Shown here: one piece after another, positions 8,301 through 16,871 of the stretch
Position numbering within the stretch: the stretch's first letter is position 1
Layout of the letters: each line of letters starts with the position of its first letter
Assembly (NCBI RefSeq): GCF_002794255.1
Contig: NZ_PGGW01000067.1
Span: forward strand, 391,263 to 455,262
From: Streptomyces carminius
GTDB lineage: Bacteria; Actinomycetota; Actinomycetes; Streptomycetales; Streptomycetaceae
DNA length: 64,000 nucleotides
Direction: 5' to 3'
Notes under the pieces: generated by a model
What the model was told of the DNA's origin: nothing
Databases searched by the model: none
The model's input: the letters and a program-made list of their open reading frames with translations, nothing else
Program-made: the position numbers and the translations under genes

Positions 8301-8361
8301 ACGGCCCCCGGTGGGCCGGGCCCGCACCGCAGCGGTGCGGGCCCGGCCCACCGGGGGCCGT
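8301..8361 (-). terminator. Very long perfect hairpin (30-bp arms)
   Basis: Arms 8301-8330 and 8332-8361 are perfectly complementary with a single central base. It is the second of two tandem hairpins downstream of the protease gene, and it separates that gene from the transporter operon promoter. Confidence 0.7.
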
Positions 8362-8389
8362 CGGTCGGGACGCCCTCGCGGACAGGACG

Positions 8390-8420
8390 ACGGGCCGCCC
8401 GGCTCGGCCGGGCGGCCCGT
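8390..8420 (-). terminator. Terminator of the secreted protease gene
   Basis: A perfect 13-bp GC-rich stem (8390-8402 with 8408-8420) with a five-base loop, about 70 bases after the protease stop codon. Confidence 0.7.
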
Positions 8421-8490
8421 CATATGCAAACGTGTTCGGGACGGATCCGGAAGACTGTTTTCCGGCGGTGTCCGATGATGCCGGGCGGGG

Positions 8491-9672
8491 TCAGGCGGTG
8501 CGCAGCCGCAGCCCGTACACCGACAGGATCTCGTTGACCGGCTGGAACCAGCTCTCCCCGCCGCCGGTGCAGTCGCCCCAGGCGCCGGAGGTCACGCCCT
8601 GGGCCTGGTCGCCGCTGATGTACGAGCCGCCCGAGTCGCCGGGCTCGGCGCAGACGCTGGTCTTGGTGAGCTGGTGCAGGACGGCTCCGCCCTGGTACTG
8701 GACCGTCTGGTTCTTCGCCAGGATCTGCCCGCAGTGCCACTGGGTGGTGGAACCGGAGCGGCAGACCGAGGCGCCGACCGGGGCCTCGTTCGAGCCGCGG
8801 ACCAGCACGTCGGGCGTCCGGCCCCAGCCCAGTACGACCGGCTCGGTCCACCAGCCGTGGCCGATCCGGACGAAGGCGTAGTCGTTGCCGGGGTAGGACG
8901 ACCCCTCGAAGCGGCCCATCTCGGAGCCGTCCCAGCCCCGGACGGTCTGCCCGGTGCCCCCGCAGTGTCCGGCGGTGACGAAGCCGCCCTCCACCGAGAA
9001 GCCGATGGAGCAGCGGCTGTTGCCGGCGTAGTACGGGTCCCCGCCGACGGTGCCCGCGGCGACGGGGGCGGGCATCTCCTCGGCCGTCTCCCGCACCGCG
9101 ACGGGGACGGTCTCCCGAGCGGCGGCGAGGAAGGCGCGCAGTCCGGCGCCGCGTTCGGCGCCCTCGGCGAGTTCGACCACCAGGCCGTTGGTACGCGGGT
9201 CGACGTACCAGCTCACCACCCCGTCCGGGGTGCCCGCGCGCTCGGCCCGGGAGTCGAGCCGGGCCTTGGCGGCGTCCAGCTCCGCCGCGCTGTGCTCCAC
9301 GACGCGGGCCGAGGCGCCCGCGGACTTCACCGCGGCGGCCTTGTCCGCGCTGGTCACGCCGACGACCAGCGTGCCGTTGCCGGGGTCGAACCAGGAACCG
9401 CCGAAGGACGCGCCCGCGGCCCGTTCGGCCCGCGGCGCGATCTTCGCGGCCCTGGCCTCCTGTCGGAGCCGCCGCTCGGCCTGGCGCCCGTCCAGACCCA
9501 GATCGCGCTCCATGGCCTTCACCAGGCCCGGTGCGGGAGCGGGTGTGCCACCGGCCGGAGCGGGGGCGGCTGCGGCGGGGGAGAGGGCGCTTCCGGCGGC
9601 CGTCAGGGTGCCCAGCAGGAGCAGCGCGGACAGGCCGGCGCGCAGGGCGGGACGTCTTGGAGGGCGTCGCAT
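8491..9672 (-). CDS. Secreted serine protease, S1 family (streptogrisin/alpha-lytic type)
   Basis: An extracellular chymotrypsin-fold protease made as a pre-pro-enzyme of 393 aa. Residues 1 to about 36 are a Sec signal peptide. About 37-205 form the alpha-lytic-type pro-domain that folds and inhibits the enzyme. The mature domain starts near GDPYYAG. The catalytic triad is visible: His236 in VTAGHC, Asp264 in GNDYAFVRI and Ser347 in PGDSGGS. Cys pairs at 221/237, 304/314 and near 341 match the streptogrisin disulfide pattern. No carbohydrate-binding module follows. The ATG has a GAGGAG site. A 14-bp palindrome upstream (9736-9749) suggests LacI-family control. Confidence 0.93.
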   Translation of the reverse strand: MRRPPRRPALRAGLSALLLLGTLTAAGSALSPAAAAPAPAGGTPAPAPGLVKAMERDLGLDGRQAERRLRQEARAAKIAPRAERAAGASFGGSWFDPGNGTLVVGVTSADKAAAVKSAGASARVVEHSAAELDAAKARLDSRAERAGTPDGVVSWYVDPRTNGLVVELAEGAERGAGLRAFLAAARETVPVAVRETAEEMPAPVAAGTVGGDPYYAGNSRCSIGFSVEGGFVTAGHCGGTGQTVRGWDGSEMGRFEGSSYPGNDYAFVRIGHGWWTEPVVLGWGRTPDVLVRGSNEAPVGASVCRSGSTTQWHCGQILAKNQTVQYQGGAVLHQLTKTSVCAEPGDSGGSYISGDQAQGVTSGAWGDCTGGGESWFQPVNEILSVYGLRLRTA

Positions 9673-9735
9673 GGGGGGTTCTCCTCGCTGTCGTCCGACC
9701 CGGTGGGGCCGGAGTGGGGTGGGACAGTGGAGACG

Positions 9736-9749
9736 TGAGAGCGCTCTCA
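9736..9749. promoter_or_regulatory. TGAGAGCGCTCTCA palindrome, candidate LacI-family operator
   Basis: A perfect 14-bp palindrome about 64 bases upstream of the protease ATG. It differs by one symmetric pair from the CebR box TGGGAGCGCTCCCA, of which the GH6 gene in this window has a near-copy (37092-37105). Confidence 0.5.
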
Positions 9750-9805
9750 GGTCTGATCCAATGGAAGGGTAGGGCGCTCCCTTTCGTCATGTCCATACCA
9801 ATGAC

Positions 9806-9870
9806 GCAGGCCGTTCCCACCGCTGCCCGGCCCCCGGTGGGGAGGTCCGGAAACGGCGGGAACGGCCTGC
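9806..9870 (-). terminator. Hairpin downstream of 6-phosphogluconate dehydrogenase
   Basis: Arms 9806-9818 and 9858-9870 form a perfect 13-bp stem around a GC-rich loop of 39 bases. It lies 28 bases after the gnd stop codon. Confidence 0.6.
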
Positions 9871-9897
9871 GGGAAGCCGCCCGGCGGGTGCGCGGCC

Positions 9898-11343
9898 TCA
9901 GCCGTCGGCGCGCACCTCGGAGCGGTCCTGGCCCCAGCGGGTGTGGAAGGCCCCCTCCCGGTCGGTGCGCCGGTAGGTGTGGGCGCCGAAGTAGTCCCGC
10001 TGGCCCTGGGTGAGGGCGGCCGGCAGCCGCTCGGCGCGCAGCGCGTCGTACGAGGCCAGCGCCGCGGACAGGCCCGGCACGGGGACGCCGTACCGGACGG
10101 CGGTGGCCACCGCCGTCCGCCAGGCCGGCTGCGCCTCGCCGACCTCCTCGGCGAACTCCTCGTCGGCCAGCAGGGTGGGCAGCGCGGGGTCGGCCGCGCA
10201 GGCGGCGCGGACCCGGTCCAGGAACGCGGCCCGGATGATGCACCCGCCGCGCCAGATGGCGGCCACGTCCGCCAGGTCGACGCCCCAGCCGTACTCCGCG
10301 CTCGCCGCCTGCATCATGTTCCAGCCCTGGGCGTAGGAGATGACCTTCGAGGCGTACAGGGCCTGCTCGACCTGGTCGGCGAAGCGCGCGGCGTCCCGCT
10401 CGTCGAGGACCTGGCAGCGCGGGCCCGGCAGCTCGGCGCAGGCCTCGCGCAGTCCGGCGTGGCCGGACAGGGAGCGGGCGAAGACCGCCTCGGCGATGCC
10501 GGAGACCGGCACGCCCAGGTCCAGGGCGGTCTGCACGGTCCAGCGGCCGGTGCCCTTCTGCTCGGCCCGGTCGGCGACGACGTCGACGAAGGGCAGCCCG
10601 GTGGCGGCATCGGTGTGGGCCAGGACCTCGGCGGTGATCTCGATGAGGTAGGAGTCCAGCCGGCCGGTGTTCCAGGTGCGGAAGACCTCCGCGATCCGGG
10701 CCGGCTCGTACCCGGCGACCGTGCGCAGCAGGTCGTACGCCTCGGCGATGAGCTGCATGTCGGCGTACTCGATGCCGTTGTGCACCATCTTCACGAAGTG
10801 CCCGGCCCCGTCGGGACCGATGTGCGCGGTGCAGGGCGTGCCGTCGGCGGCCTTCGCGGCGACGCTCTCCAGCAGCGGGCGCAGCGCCTCCCAGGACTCG
10901 GCCGGGCCGCCCGGCATGATGCTCGGGCCGTTCAGCGCCCCCTCCTCCCCGCCGGAGATGCCCGCCCCCACGAAGTGGATGCCGCGCTCTCGCAGGGACC
11001 GCTCGCGGCGGCGGGTGTCGGCGAAGTGGGCGTTGCCGCCGTCGACGATGATGTCGCCCTCCGCCAGCAGCGGGGCGAACTCCTCGATCACGGCGTCGGT
11101 CGGTTCGCCCGCCTTGACCATCACCACCAGGCGCCGCGGGCGCTCCAGGGCGGCCACGAACTCCTCGGCCGTCGTGGCGGGCACGAAGTCGCCCTCGCCG
11201 CCGAACTCCGCCACCAGCTCACGGGTCCGGGCGGCGGTGCGGTTGTGCACGGCGACGGTGTAGCCGCGGCGGGCGAAGTTGCGGGCCAGATTGCGGCCCA
11301 TGACCGCCAGTCCGGTGACGCCGATCTGTGCGGGACTGCTCAT
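9898..11343 (-). CDS. gnd: 6-phosphogluconate dehydrogenase, decarboxylating
   Basis: Catalyses 6-phosphogluconate to ribulose 5-phosphate plus CO2 with NADP+ in the oxidative pentose phosphate pathway. It is 481 aa, the usual length of the long form. The N-terminal Rossmann motif reads GLAVMGRNLARN. Further signatures are IIVDGGNAHF, the substrate segment FVGAGISGGEEGAL and HFVKMVHNGIEYADMQ, which carries the catalytic Lys. The ATG at 11343 is eight bases after AGGAG; the in-frame GTG nine bases upstream overlaps that site and was rejected. It is a single gene with a hairpin behind it, divergent from the hydrolase at 11541. Confidence 0.96.
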   Translation of the reverse strand: MSSPAQIGVTGLAVMGRNLARNFARRGYTVAVHNRTAARTRELVAEFGGEGDFVPATTAEEFVAALERPRRLVVMVKAGEPTDAVIEEFAPLLAEGDIIVDGGNAHFADTRRRERSLRERGIHFVGAGISGGEEGALNGPSIMPGGPAESWEALRPLLESVAAKAADGTPCTAHIGPDGAGHFVKMVHNGIEYADMQLIAEAYDLLRTVAGYEPARIAEVFRTWNTGRLDSYLIEITAEVLAHTDAATGLPFVDVVADRAEQKGTGRWTVQTALDLGVPVSGIAEAVFARSLSGHAGLREACAELPGPRCQVLDERDAARFADQVEQALYASKVISYAQGWNMMQAASAEYGWGVDLADVAAIWRGGCIIRAAFLDRVRAACAADPALPTLLADEEFAEEVGEAQPAWRTAVATAVRYGVPVPGLSAALASYDALRAERLPAALTQGQRDYFGAHTYRRTDREGAFHTRWGQDRSEVRADG

Positions 11344-11540
11344 GTCTGTCACTCCTGTCCTTCACACCCGGAGGTGCGGTGCTGTCGGTATGCCGAGGTA
11401 TACGGCCGCGGACCCCGATGGTCTCGCCCGTGCCCCGCGGCGCGGCGGATCGCACGGCCGGCGGGTCCGCCGCGCCCGGCCGGGTGTGACCCGCGGCCGC
11501 CCGGGGAAAACGGTGGGGGCGGCCGGCGGAGGGAGCGGAA

Positions 11541-12491
11541 GTGTTCGACGGTTTCACCCTGGAGCACGTCGACCTGGGGAGGACGGGGCCGGAGACGGCG
11601 GAGCGCACGGTCCTGCGGGTGCGGCACGGCGGCTCGGGGCCGCCCGTCCTGCTGCTCCACGGCCACCCGCGCACCCACGCCACCTGGCACCGCCTGGCGC
11701 CCCTGCTCGCGGCGGACCACACCGTGGTCTGCCCCGACCTTCGCGGCTACGGGCAGTCCTCCAAGCCGCCCACCACCGCCGACCACGCGCCCTACTCCAA
11801 ACGCGCCATGGCCCGCGACTGCCTGGCGCTGATGCGGCACCTCGGCCACGAGCGCTTCGCCGTCTTCGGCCACGACCGCGGCTCCTGTGTCGCCTACCGG
11901 CTCGCCCTGGACGCACCGGACGCCGTGACCCGGCTCGCGGTGGGGGACTGCATTCCCATCAGCGAGCACCTGGCCCGCTGCGACGAGCGCTTCGCCCGCG
12001 CCTGGTACCACTGGTTCTTCTTCGCCGTCCCCGACAAGCCCGAACGCGCGATCCTCGCCGATCCCGCCGCCTGGTACGGCGGCTCGAAGGAGAAGATGGG
12101 CGCCGCGGCGTGGGAGGACTACCAGCGGGCCATCCATGATCCGGCGACCGTACGCGCCATGCTGGAGGACTACCGGGCCGGGCCGACCGTGGACCGGGAG
12201 CTGGAGGAGGCCGACCGGGCCGCCGGGCGCCGGATCACCTGTCCGGTGCTGGTGCTGTGGTCCGAACGGGACGATCTGGGCGACCTCTACCCCGACATCC
12301 CCGGCATCTGGCGCGGCTGGGCGGACGACGTCACCGCCGGCACGATCGACAGCGGACACCACATGGCCGAGGAGGCCCCCGAGCAGCTCGCCGGGGCGCT
12401 GCGAACCTTTCTCGCGGCCGAAAGGGCGCAGACGCCGGGGGCGTCGCGGCCCGCGCCCGTCCGGCACCCGCGGGGCGCCCACGGAGCGTGA
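11541..12491 (+). CDS. Alpha/beta hydrolase, haloacetate dehalogenase-like
   Basis: An alpha/beta-hydrolase fold protein of 316 aa with an aspartate nucleophile. It shows the oxyanion segment HGHPRTHATWH (40-50), nucleophile Asp112 in GHDRGS, a second acidic residue Asp136, the halide-site pair His157-Trp158 in YHWFFF, and the catalytic His in SGHHMAEEAP. This layout is that of fluoroacetate/haloacetate dehalogenases. The position of the second carboxylate-binding Arg (Arg114 in the Rhodopseudomonas enzyme) is Cys116 here, so the substrate may not be a haloacetate; an epoxide or another ester is possible. The GTG start follows GGAGGGAG. The acyl-CoA dehydrogenase gene lies 215 bases downstream on the same strand. 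Confidence 0.82.
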   Translation: MFDGFTLEHVDLGRTGPETAERTVLRVRHGGSGPPVLLLHGHPRTHATWHRLAPLLAADHTVVCPDLRGYGQSSKPPTTADHAPYSKRAMARDCLALMRHLGHERFAVFGHDRGSCVAYRLALDAPDAVTRLAVGDCIPISEHLARCDERFARAWYHWFFFAVPDKPERAILADPAAWYGGSKEKMGAAAWEDYQRAIHDPATVRAMLEDYRAGPTVDRELEEADRAAGRRITCPVLVLWSERDDLGDLYPDIPGIWRGWADDVTAGTIDSGHHMAEEAPEQLAGALRTFLAAERAQTPGASRPAPVRHPRGAHGA

Positions 12492-12706
12492 CCGGTCCGC
12501 GGACGGGCGCCGGACGCCCGCACCCGCCCGCGGTGACGGCACGCCGCCGATCGGGCATACTCCAGAACACCGCAGCCGCTGGTCAGCCGCTCCGCGACCC
12601 GGAGAGGCGGCCGGCGGCCGACCGACCACATCACGGTGGTGCCGCCCCACCCCAGGCGTCCGCCGCCGCAGCGCCCCACAAGGCGCCCTACAGGGAGGAG
12701 AGCGCC

Positions 12707-13882
12707 GTGACGTCCGAATACGGCCCCCGGCCGGTGGACCGCAGGCTGCCCACCGAGGAGGCCCGCGACCTGATCACCCTGGTGCGGGAGATCGCCGAGC
12801 GCGAGATCCGGCCGAAGGCCGCCGAGGAGGAGGAAGCCGGCCGCTTCCCCCGCGAGGTCTTCACCCTCCTGTCGGAGTCCGGGCTGCTCTCGCTGCCCTA
12901 CGACGAGGAGTTCGGCGGCGGCGGCCAGCCGTACGAGGTCTACCTGCAGGTCCTGGAGGAACTGGCCGCGTCCCGGCTCACCGTGGGGCTGGGCGCCAGC
13001 GTCCACACCCTCGCCTGTCACGCCCTGGCCCACCACGGCTCCAAGGAGCAGTGCGCGGAGCACCTCCCGGACATGTTCGGCGGCGGGCTGCTGGGCGCGT
13101 ACTGCCTGTCCGAGCCGTCCTCCGGCTCCGACGCCGCCGCGCTGCGCACCCGTGCCGTACGGGACGGGGCGGACTGGGTGATCGAGGGCACCAAGGCGTG
13201 GATCACCCATGGCGGGGTCGCCGACTTCTACACCGTCCTGGCCCGCACCGGCGGTGAGGGGCCCCGCGGCATCACCGCGTTCCTGGTCCCCGGCGACGCC
13301 GAGGGGCTGAGCGCCGCCGCCCCCGAGCGCAAGATGGGCATGAACGGCTCGCCCACCGCCCAGGTCCACTTCGACGGGGTCCGGGTCCCCGACGGCCGCC
13401 GCGTCGGCGAGGAGGGCCAGGGGCTGGCCATCGCCCTGGACGCGCTGAACTCCGGCCGGCTGGGCATCGCCGCCTGCGCGGTCGGCGTGGCCCAGGCCGC
13501 GCTGGACGAGGCATTGGCGTACACCGCCGGACGCGAGCAGTTCGGCCGCCCGGTCGCCGACTTCCAGGGCGTGCGGTTCATGCTCGCCGAGATGTACAGC
13601 CAGATCGAGGCCGGCCGCGCCCTGTACCTGGCGGCGGCCCGGCTGCGCGACGCCGGGGAGCCCTTCGCCCCGCAGGCGGCGGCGGCCAAGCTGTTCTGCA
13701 CGGACGCCGCCATGCGGATCACCACCGACGCGGTGCAGTTGCTGGGCGGCTACGGCTACACCCGCGACTACCCGGTCGAGCGGCTGATGCGGGAGGCCAA
13801 GGTCCTGCAGATCGTCGAGGGCACCAACCAGATCCAGCGCATGGTGATCGCCCGCCATCTGGCGGGACCCGGGGGCCGCTGA
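12707..13882 (+). CDS. Acyl-CoA dehydrogenase
   Basis: An FAD enzyme that introduces the alpha-beta double bond into acyl-CoA thioesters, 391 aa, the normal length. Signatures are the FAD/substrate segment YCLSEPSSGSDAAAL, GTKAWITHGG, the second signature with QLLGGYGYTRDYPVERLMR, and the catalytic glutamate in VEGTNQIQRM. The Glu in this position is typical of short-chain and butyryl-type members, but the exact chain length cannot be told. The GTG start lies eight bases after GGGAGGAG. It is probably monocistronic, ended by a strong hairpin. A possible -10 CATACT lies near 12557-12562. Confidence 0.92.
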   Translation: MTSEYGPRPVDRRLPTEEARDLITLVREIAEREIRPKAAEEEEAGRFPREVFTLLSESGLLSLPYDEEFGGGGQPYEVYLQVLEELAASRLTVGLGASVHTLACHALAHHGSKEQCAEHLPDMFGGGLLGAYCLSEPSSGSDAAALRTRAVRDGADWVIEGTKAWITHGGVADFYTVLARTGGEGPRGITAFLVPGDAEGLSAAAPERKMGMNGSPTAQVHFDGVRVPDGRRVGEEGQGLAIALDALNSGRLGIAACAVGVAQAALDEALAYTAGREQFGRPVADFQGVRFMLAEMYSQIEAGRALYLAAARLRDAGEPFAPQAAAAKLFCTDAAMRITTDAVQLLGGYGYTRDYPVERLMREAKVLQIVEGTNQIQRMVIARHLAGPGGR

Positions 13883-13892
13883 ACACCGGGGC

Positions 13893-13956
13893 CCCAACGC
13901 GGCGGATCCGGTGACCTCCCATCCGTACGGGAGGTCACCGGATCCGCCGCGTTGGG
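13893..13956. terminator. Bidirectional terminator, 28-bp perfect stem
   Basis: Arms 13893-13920 and 13929-13956 are perfectly complementary with an eight-base loop. It sits between the convergent acyl-CoA dehydrogenase and lipoprotein genes. Confidence 0.8.
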
Positions 13957-14072
13957 CACCGGGCCGGGACACCCGCCCGCACCGGCCGCGCCGGAGGGGA
14001 GGCGGCGCGCCCTTGTGCGGTTCTGAGCCCCGGTTCCCGCGCCGGCTTCCGGCCCGGTGGCCGCGGGAGGCG

Positions 14073-15077
14073 TCAGTTCGCCGCCTTCGCCTTCTTGCCG
14101 TCCTTGGTGACGGCGTGCCAGACGCCGCCCTTGCCGTGGCCGTTGACGTCGCCGGGCTCGGTGTCACCGGTGAACCAGTACAGCAGCCAGCAGTCGATGG
14201 CGATCTGCTCGGTGCCGTCGGGGCGCTCGAAGGTGGTGATCAGCTTCGGGTCGACGCCCTCGATGAGCTCCTTGTCCACGGGCTTGGCGGGCTTCCAGGT
14301 GTCCAGGCAGTCGCCCAGGCAGCCGGTCTTCATCGGCCAGGCGGAGTCCTTGTCGAACCGGTACAGGGTCCGGCCCTGGGCGTCCACCAGGATCTCGCCG
14401 AGTTCGGAGTTGTCGGCGACCGCCAGCTCCGCGTCACCGGCGTTGTCGGCGTCGTCGGAGCTCCCGCCCCCGGCCGGTACGGTCGAGTCCTCCGCGTCCG
14501 AGCCCTCGTCGGCGGCGGACTCCTGCCCGGCCTTCTTGCCGTCGGCGGCCAGGGCGAACCAGGTGCCGTTCACCCCGTGGCCGGTGGTGTCCCCGGGCTT
14601 GGCGTCCTTCGCGTAGCGGTACACCGGCCAGCCGCCCAGGGTGAGCTGGTTGCTCCCGTCGGGGCGCTTGACCGAGCCCAGCTCCTCGGAGTCGATGCCG
14701 GCGGTGGCCGCGGCGTCGTCGGCAGGCACGGGCGGCCACGCCGTGGCGCAGGGGCCCTCACAGTTGGACGTGGGCGGCTCGGCGGAGTCCTCGTCGAACC
14801 GGTAGAGGACCCAGCCCTTGCTGTCGGTGACGAGTTCGCCCAGCTTGGTGTCCTCGCGCAGGGCCAGTGTCCCGGCCGGGCCGCTGCGGTCGGTGCCCTG
14901 GCCCGCCTGCTCGGTGCCGTCACCGTAGCCGCCGGTGTACCCCTGCCCGGCGGGCGAGGTGTCGCCCGCGGGCTGGACGGTGCCGTCCTGGGAGGAGGCC
15001 TGACCGTTGCCGCAGCCCGACGCCGCCAGCAACGCCGCGACCACCAGACCTGTCGCCGCGTACCGCCGATTCCTCAT
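14073..15077 (-). CDS. Lipoprotein with four secreted repeats (SCO0930-like, Lipoprotein_15)
   Basis: A surface lipoprotein of 334 aa. The signal ends in a lipobox (LAASGC, Cys at about residue 22), followed by a long Gly/Ser/Thr/Asp linker. There are two pairs of repeats of the PF03640 type. The first member of each pair reads LGELVTDSKGWVLYRFD or LGEILVDAQGRTLYRFD with a CxxxC pair. The second contains RPDG..Q and GHG..GTWFAL or GHGKGGVWHAV. The two pairs are separated by an acidic Ser/Asp linker (about residues 180-215). The repeat has no firmly established function. The ATG at 15077 was preferred because AAGGAG is correctly spaced to it. Confidence 0.85.
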   Translation of the reverse strand: MRNRRYAATGLVVAALLAASGCGNGQASSQDGTVQPAGDTSPAGQGYTGGYGDGTEQAGQGTDRSGPAGTLALREDTKLGELVTDSKGWVLYRFDEDSAEPPTSNCEGPCATAWPPVPADDAAATAGIDSEELGSVKRPDGSNQLTLGGWPVYRYAKDAKPGDTTGHGVNGTWFALAADGKKAGQESAADEGSDAEDSTVPAGGGSSDDADNAGDAELAVADNSELGEILVDAQGRTLYRFDKDSAWPMKTGCLGDCLDTWKPAKPVDKELIEGVDPKLITTFERPDGTEQIAIDCWLLYWFTGDTEPGDVNGHGKGGVWHAVTKDGKKAKAAN

Positions 15078-15277
15078 GACCACTCCTTCGCATCGGTCCG
15101 GCGGTCTTCCGCCGTCGTCGCCGGGGGGTACGGGAGGGCGGCCGGCCCTGCTCAGGACCGCGGGAAACCCGCGAAAAGTTGTCGCGTCATGACAACCGGT
15201 GAGACGAACGGCGAGGTGTGCGGCGGGAGTTGGGCGGCGAACGCCGGGCGGTGGGACGCGGGGGGAGTGGGAACGCG

Positions 15278-15312
15278 GAACGGGGCCGAACGCCCGGCGT
15301 CCGGCCCCGTTC
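15278..15312 (-). terminator. Terminator of the NuoF-like gene
   Basis: An 11-bp GC-rich stem (15278-15288 with 15302-15312) lies 42 bases after the stop codon at 15354. The loop holds further self-complementary bases. Confidence 0.6.
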
Positions 15313-15353
15313 GGCCCCGTCCGCGGCGCGCGGTCTGCGACGGGGCCTCCGGC

Positions 15354-16871
15354 TCAGTTCTGGATGCGCAGTGCCAGGGCGGGGCAGCGGCGCACCGCCC
15401 GCAGCGCCTGCTGCCGCACCTCCCCGGGCACGGAGTACGTGGCCTTCGACGGGTAGCCGTCCGGGCCGAGCCGGACCACGTCGGGCACGATGTCGGCGCA
15501 CAGCCCGTGCCCCTGGCACAGCGTCCAGTCCACGAGCAGCTTCTCCTTCTTCTCCGCCGGCTCCCGCTTCCGCTGCGCGGCCGCGCCGGAGCCCGGGGGC
15601 AGGGCCAGGACCGGGAGGCTGTCGGTCTCCGGCATCAGCGGCAGCACACCGGCCACCGGTCGGCCGCAACCCCGGCCCAGGGCATGGTCGTTGAACTCCT
15701 CGGGGAAGGATTCCAGCGCCGACTTCACGAACCGGCTGGTGCCGTCGGGATGGCTGCACGCCCCGCGTTTGGTGACGGTCTCGATGCGGAAGCGCACGGC
15801 GTCCAGCGCGGCCATGCCGCCACCGGCGGCGACCTCGTCGACGGCGTCGGCGAGCGAGGGCAGACCCAGGAAGCAGGGCCCGCACTGGCCCGCGGTCTCC
15901 CCGGCCATCCAGCGCGCCACCCGGGCCGTCTCGCCGACCGGGCAGGTGTTCTCGGGGATCGGCAGCACCGCGCCCGCGCCGAGCACCGCGTCGAACGCGG
16001 CCAGCGACTCCCGGGAGATCGTCGCGGCCCAGGCGGCCTCCGGTCCGACGAAGGTGCCGTGGTAGCCGCCGATGAGCACGCCCTGGCCGATCTCCAGGCC
16101 GCACAGCTGGAGGACGTACGGCAGGGGCACCCCGGTCGGCGTCTCCACGACCACGCTCCCGGCCACCGTCAGCAGCATGGTGCCGGGTTCGGCGGGCAGT
16201 CCGGCCGAGCGGTACTCCAGCGCGCCCAGCCGGGCGGCGACGGCGAGCTGGGCGAAGGTCTCGGTGTTGGAGAACAGGGTGGGCAGGCCGCCCAGACCGC
16301 TGTCACTGGAGCGGACCTTGCGTCCCGAGGGCAGGGTGGTGCCCGTGCCGATTCCGTTGATCATGGAACTGCTCTCCCCGGTGACGAACCGCTCGGGGAG
16401 CATCGCGACCCGCACCCTGGGGCCGGTGGGGCCGCGTTCGTCCACCGCGGCCTGAACCGACCGCTGCACGTCGCCGCGGGTGACACCGATCCACACGCCC
16501 TCCGAGTCCAGGGCGGTGGCGGCCAGTACGGCGCCGTCGATGACCAGGTGTGGGGCCTGCAGGAGCAGGGCGGTGTCCTTCAGGCAACTGGGCTCGCCCT
16601 CGCTGCCGTTGACCACGACGACCGAGCGGCCGCCCCGGCGCCGGGCGGAGTCGACGACGGCCCGCATCTTGCGGGCGAAGGGGAAACCCGCCCCGCCACG
16701 ACCGCGCAGATCGATGTTCTCGGCGAGATCGACGACCTCCTGGGCGCGCAGCCGCGGCAGCGAACCGTGCTGGGTCAGGTGCGCCACCCGGTCCAGCCGC
16801 GCCACCTCGTGCAGCCCCGCCAGCAGCCGGGGAGGTCCGACCGAGGCGAGTGAGGCCACCGGCCCGCTCAC
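15354..16871 (-). CDS. NuoF-like flavin/iron-sulfur oxidoreductase with C-terminal ferredoxin
   Basis: A 505-aa fusion. The first 380 residues resemble the 51-kDa NADH-dehydrogenase subunit: the FMN segment RGRGGAGFPFARK, NGSEGEPSCLKDTALL (a variant of the usual NADEGEPGTFKDR), an SLBB-like strand region, and the 4Fe-4S motif AGQCGPCFLG with a later Cys in RGACSHPDG. The last 70 residues form a small ferredoxin (CQGHGLC and a distal CP), with the Cys spacing of 3Fe-4S or single-cluster ferredoxins. It probably moves electrons between NAD(P)H and the haem-type membrane protein encoded immediately upstream; its GTG overlaps that gene's stop as GTGA. It is not part of a complex I operon here. 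The natural partner is unknown. Confidence 0.85.
   Translation of the reverse strand: MSGPVASLASVGPPRLLAGLHEVARLDRVAHLTQHGSLPRLRAQEVVDLAENIDLRGRGGAGFPFARKMRAVVDSARRRGGRSVVVVNGSEGEPSCLKDTALLLQAPHLVIDGAVLAATALDSEGVWIGVTRGDVQRSVQAAVDERGPTGPRVRVAMLPERFVTGESSSMINGIGTGTTLPSGRKVRSSDSGLGGLPTLFSNTETFAQLAVAARLGALEYRSAGLPAEPGTMLLTVAGSVVVETPTGVPLPYVLQLCGLEIGQGVLIGGYHGTFVGPEAAWAATISRESLAAFDAVLGAGAVLPIPENTCPVGETARVARWMAGETAGQCGPCFLGLPSLADAVDEVAAGGGMAALDAVRFRIETVTKRGACSHPDGTSRFVKSALESFPEEFNDHALGRGCGRPVAGVLPLMPETDSLPVLALPPGSGAAAQRKREPAEKKEKLLVDWTLCQGHGLCADIVPDVVRLGPDGYPSKATYSVPGEVRQQALRAVRRCPALALRIQN

Larger units (their letters stand above)
8136..8490. other. Intergenic region with operon promoter and two terminators
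   Basis: This 355-base stretch holds no credible gene. The end near 8136-8250 must contain the promoter of the sugar-transport operon. The rest holds two hairpins (8301-8361 and 8390-8420) that end the protease transcript coming from the right. Confidence 0.6.

Noticed and set aside
15126..15131. GGGTAC in the space before the repeat lipoprotein
   Set aside because: It points away from the lipoprotein gene, lacks a matching -35 and has no gene downstream.
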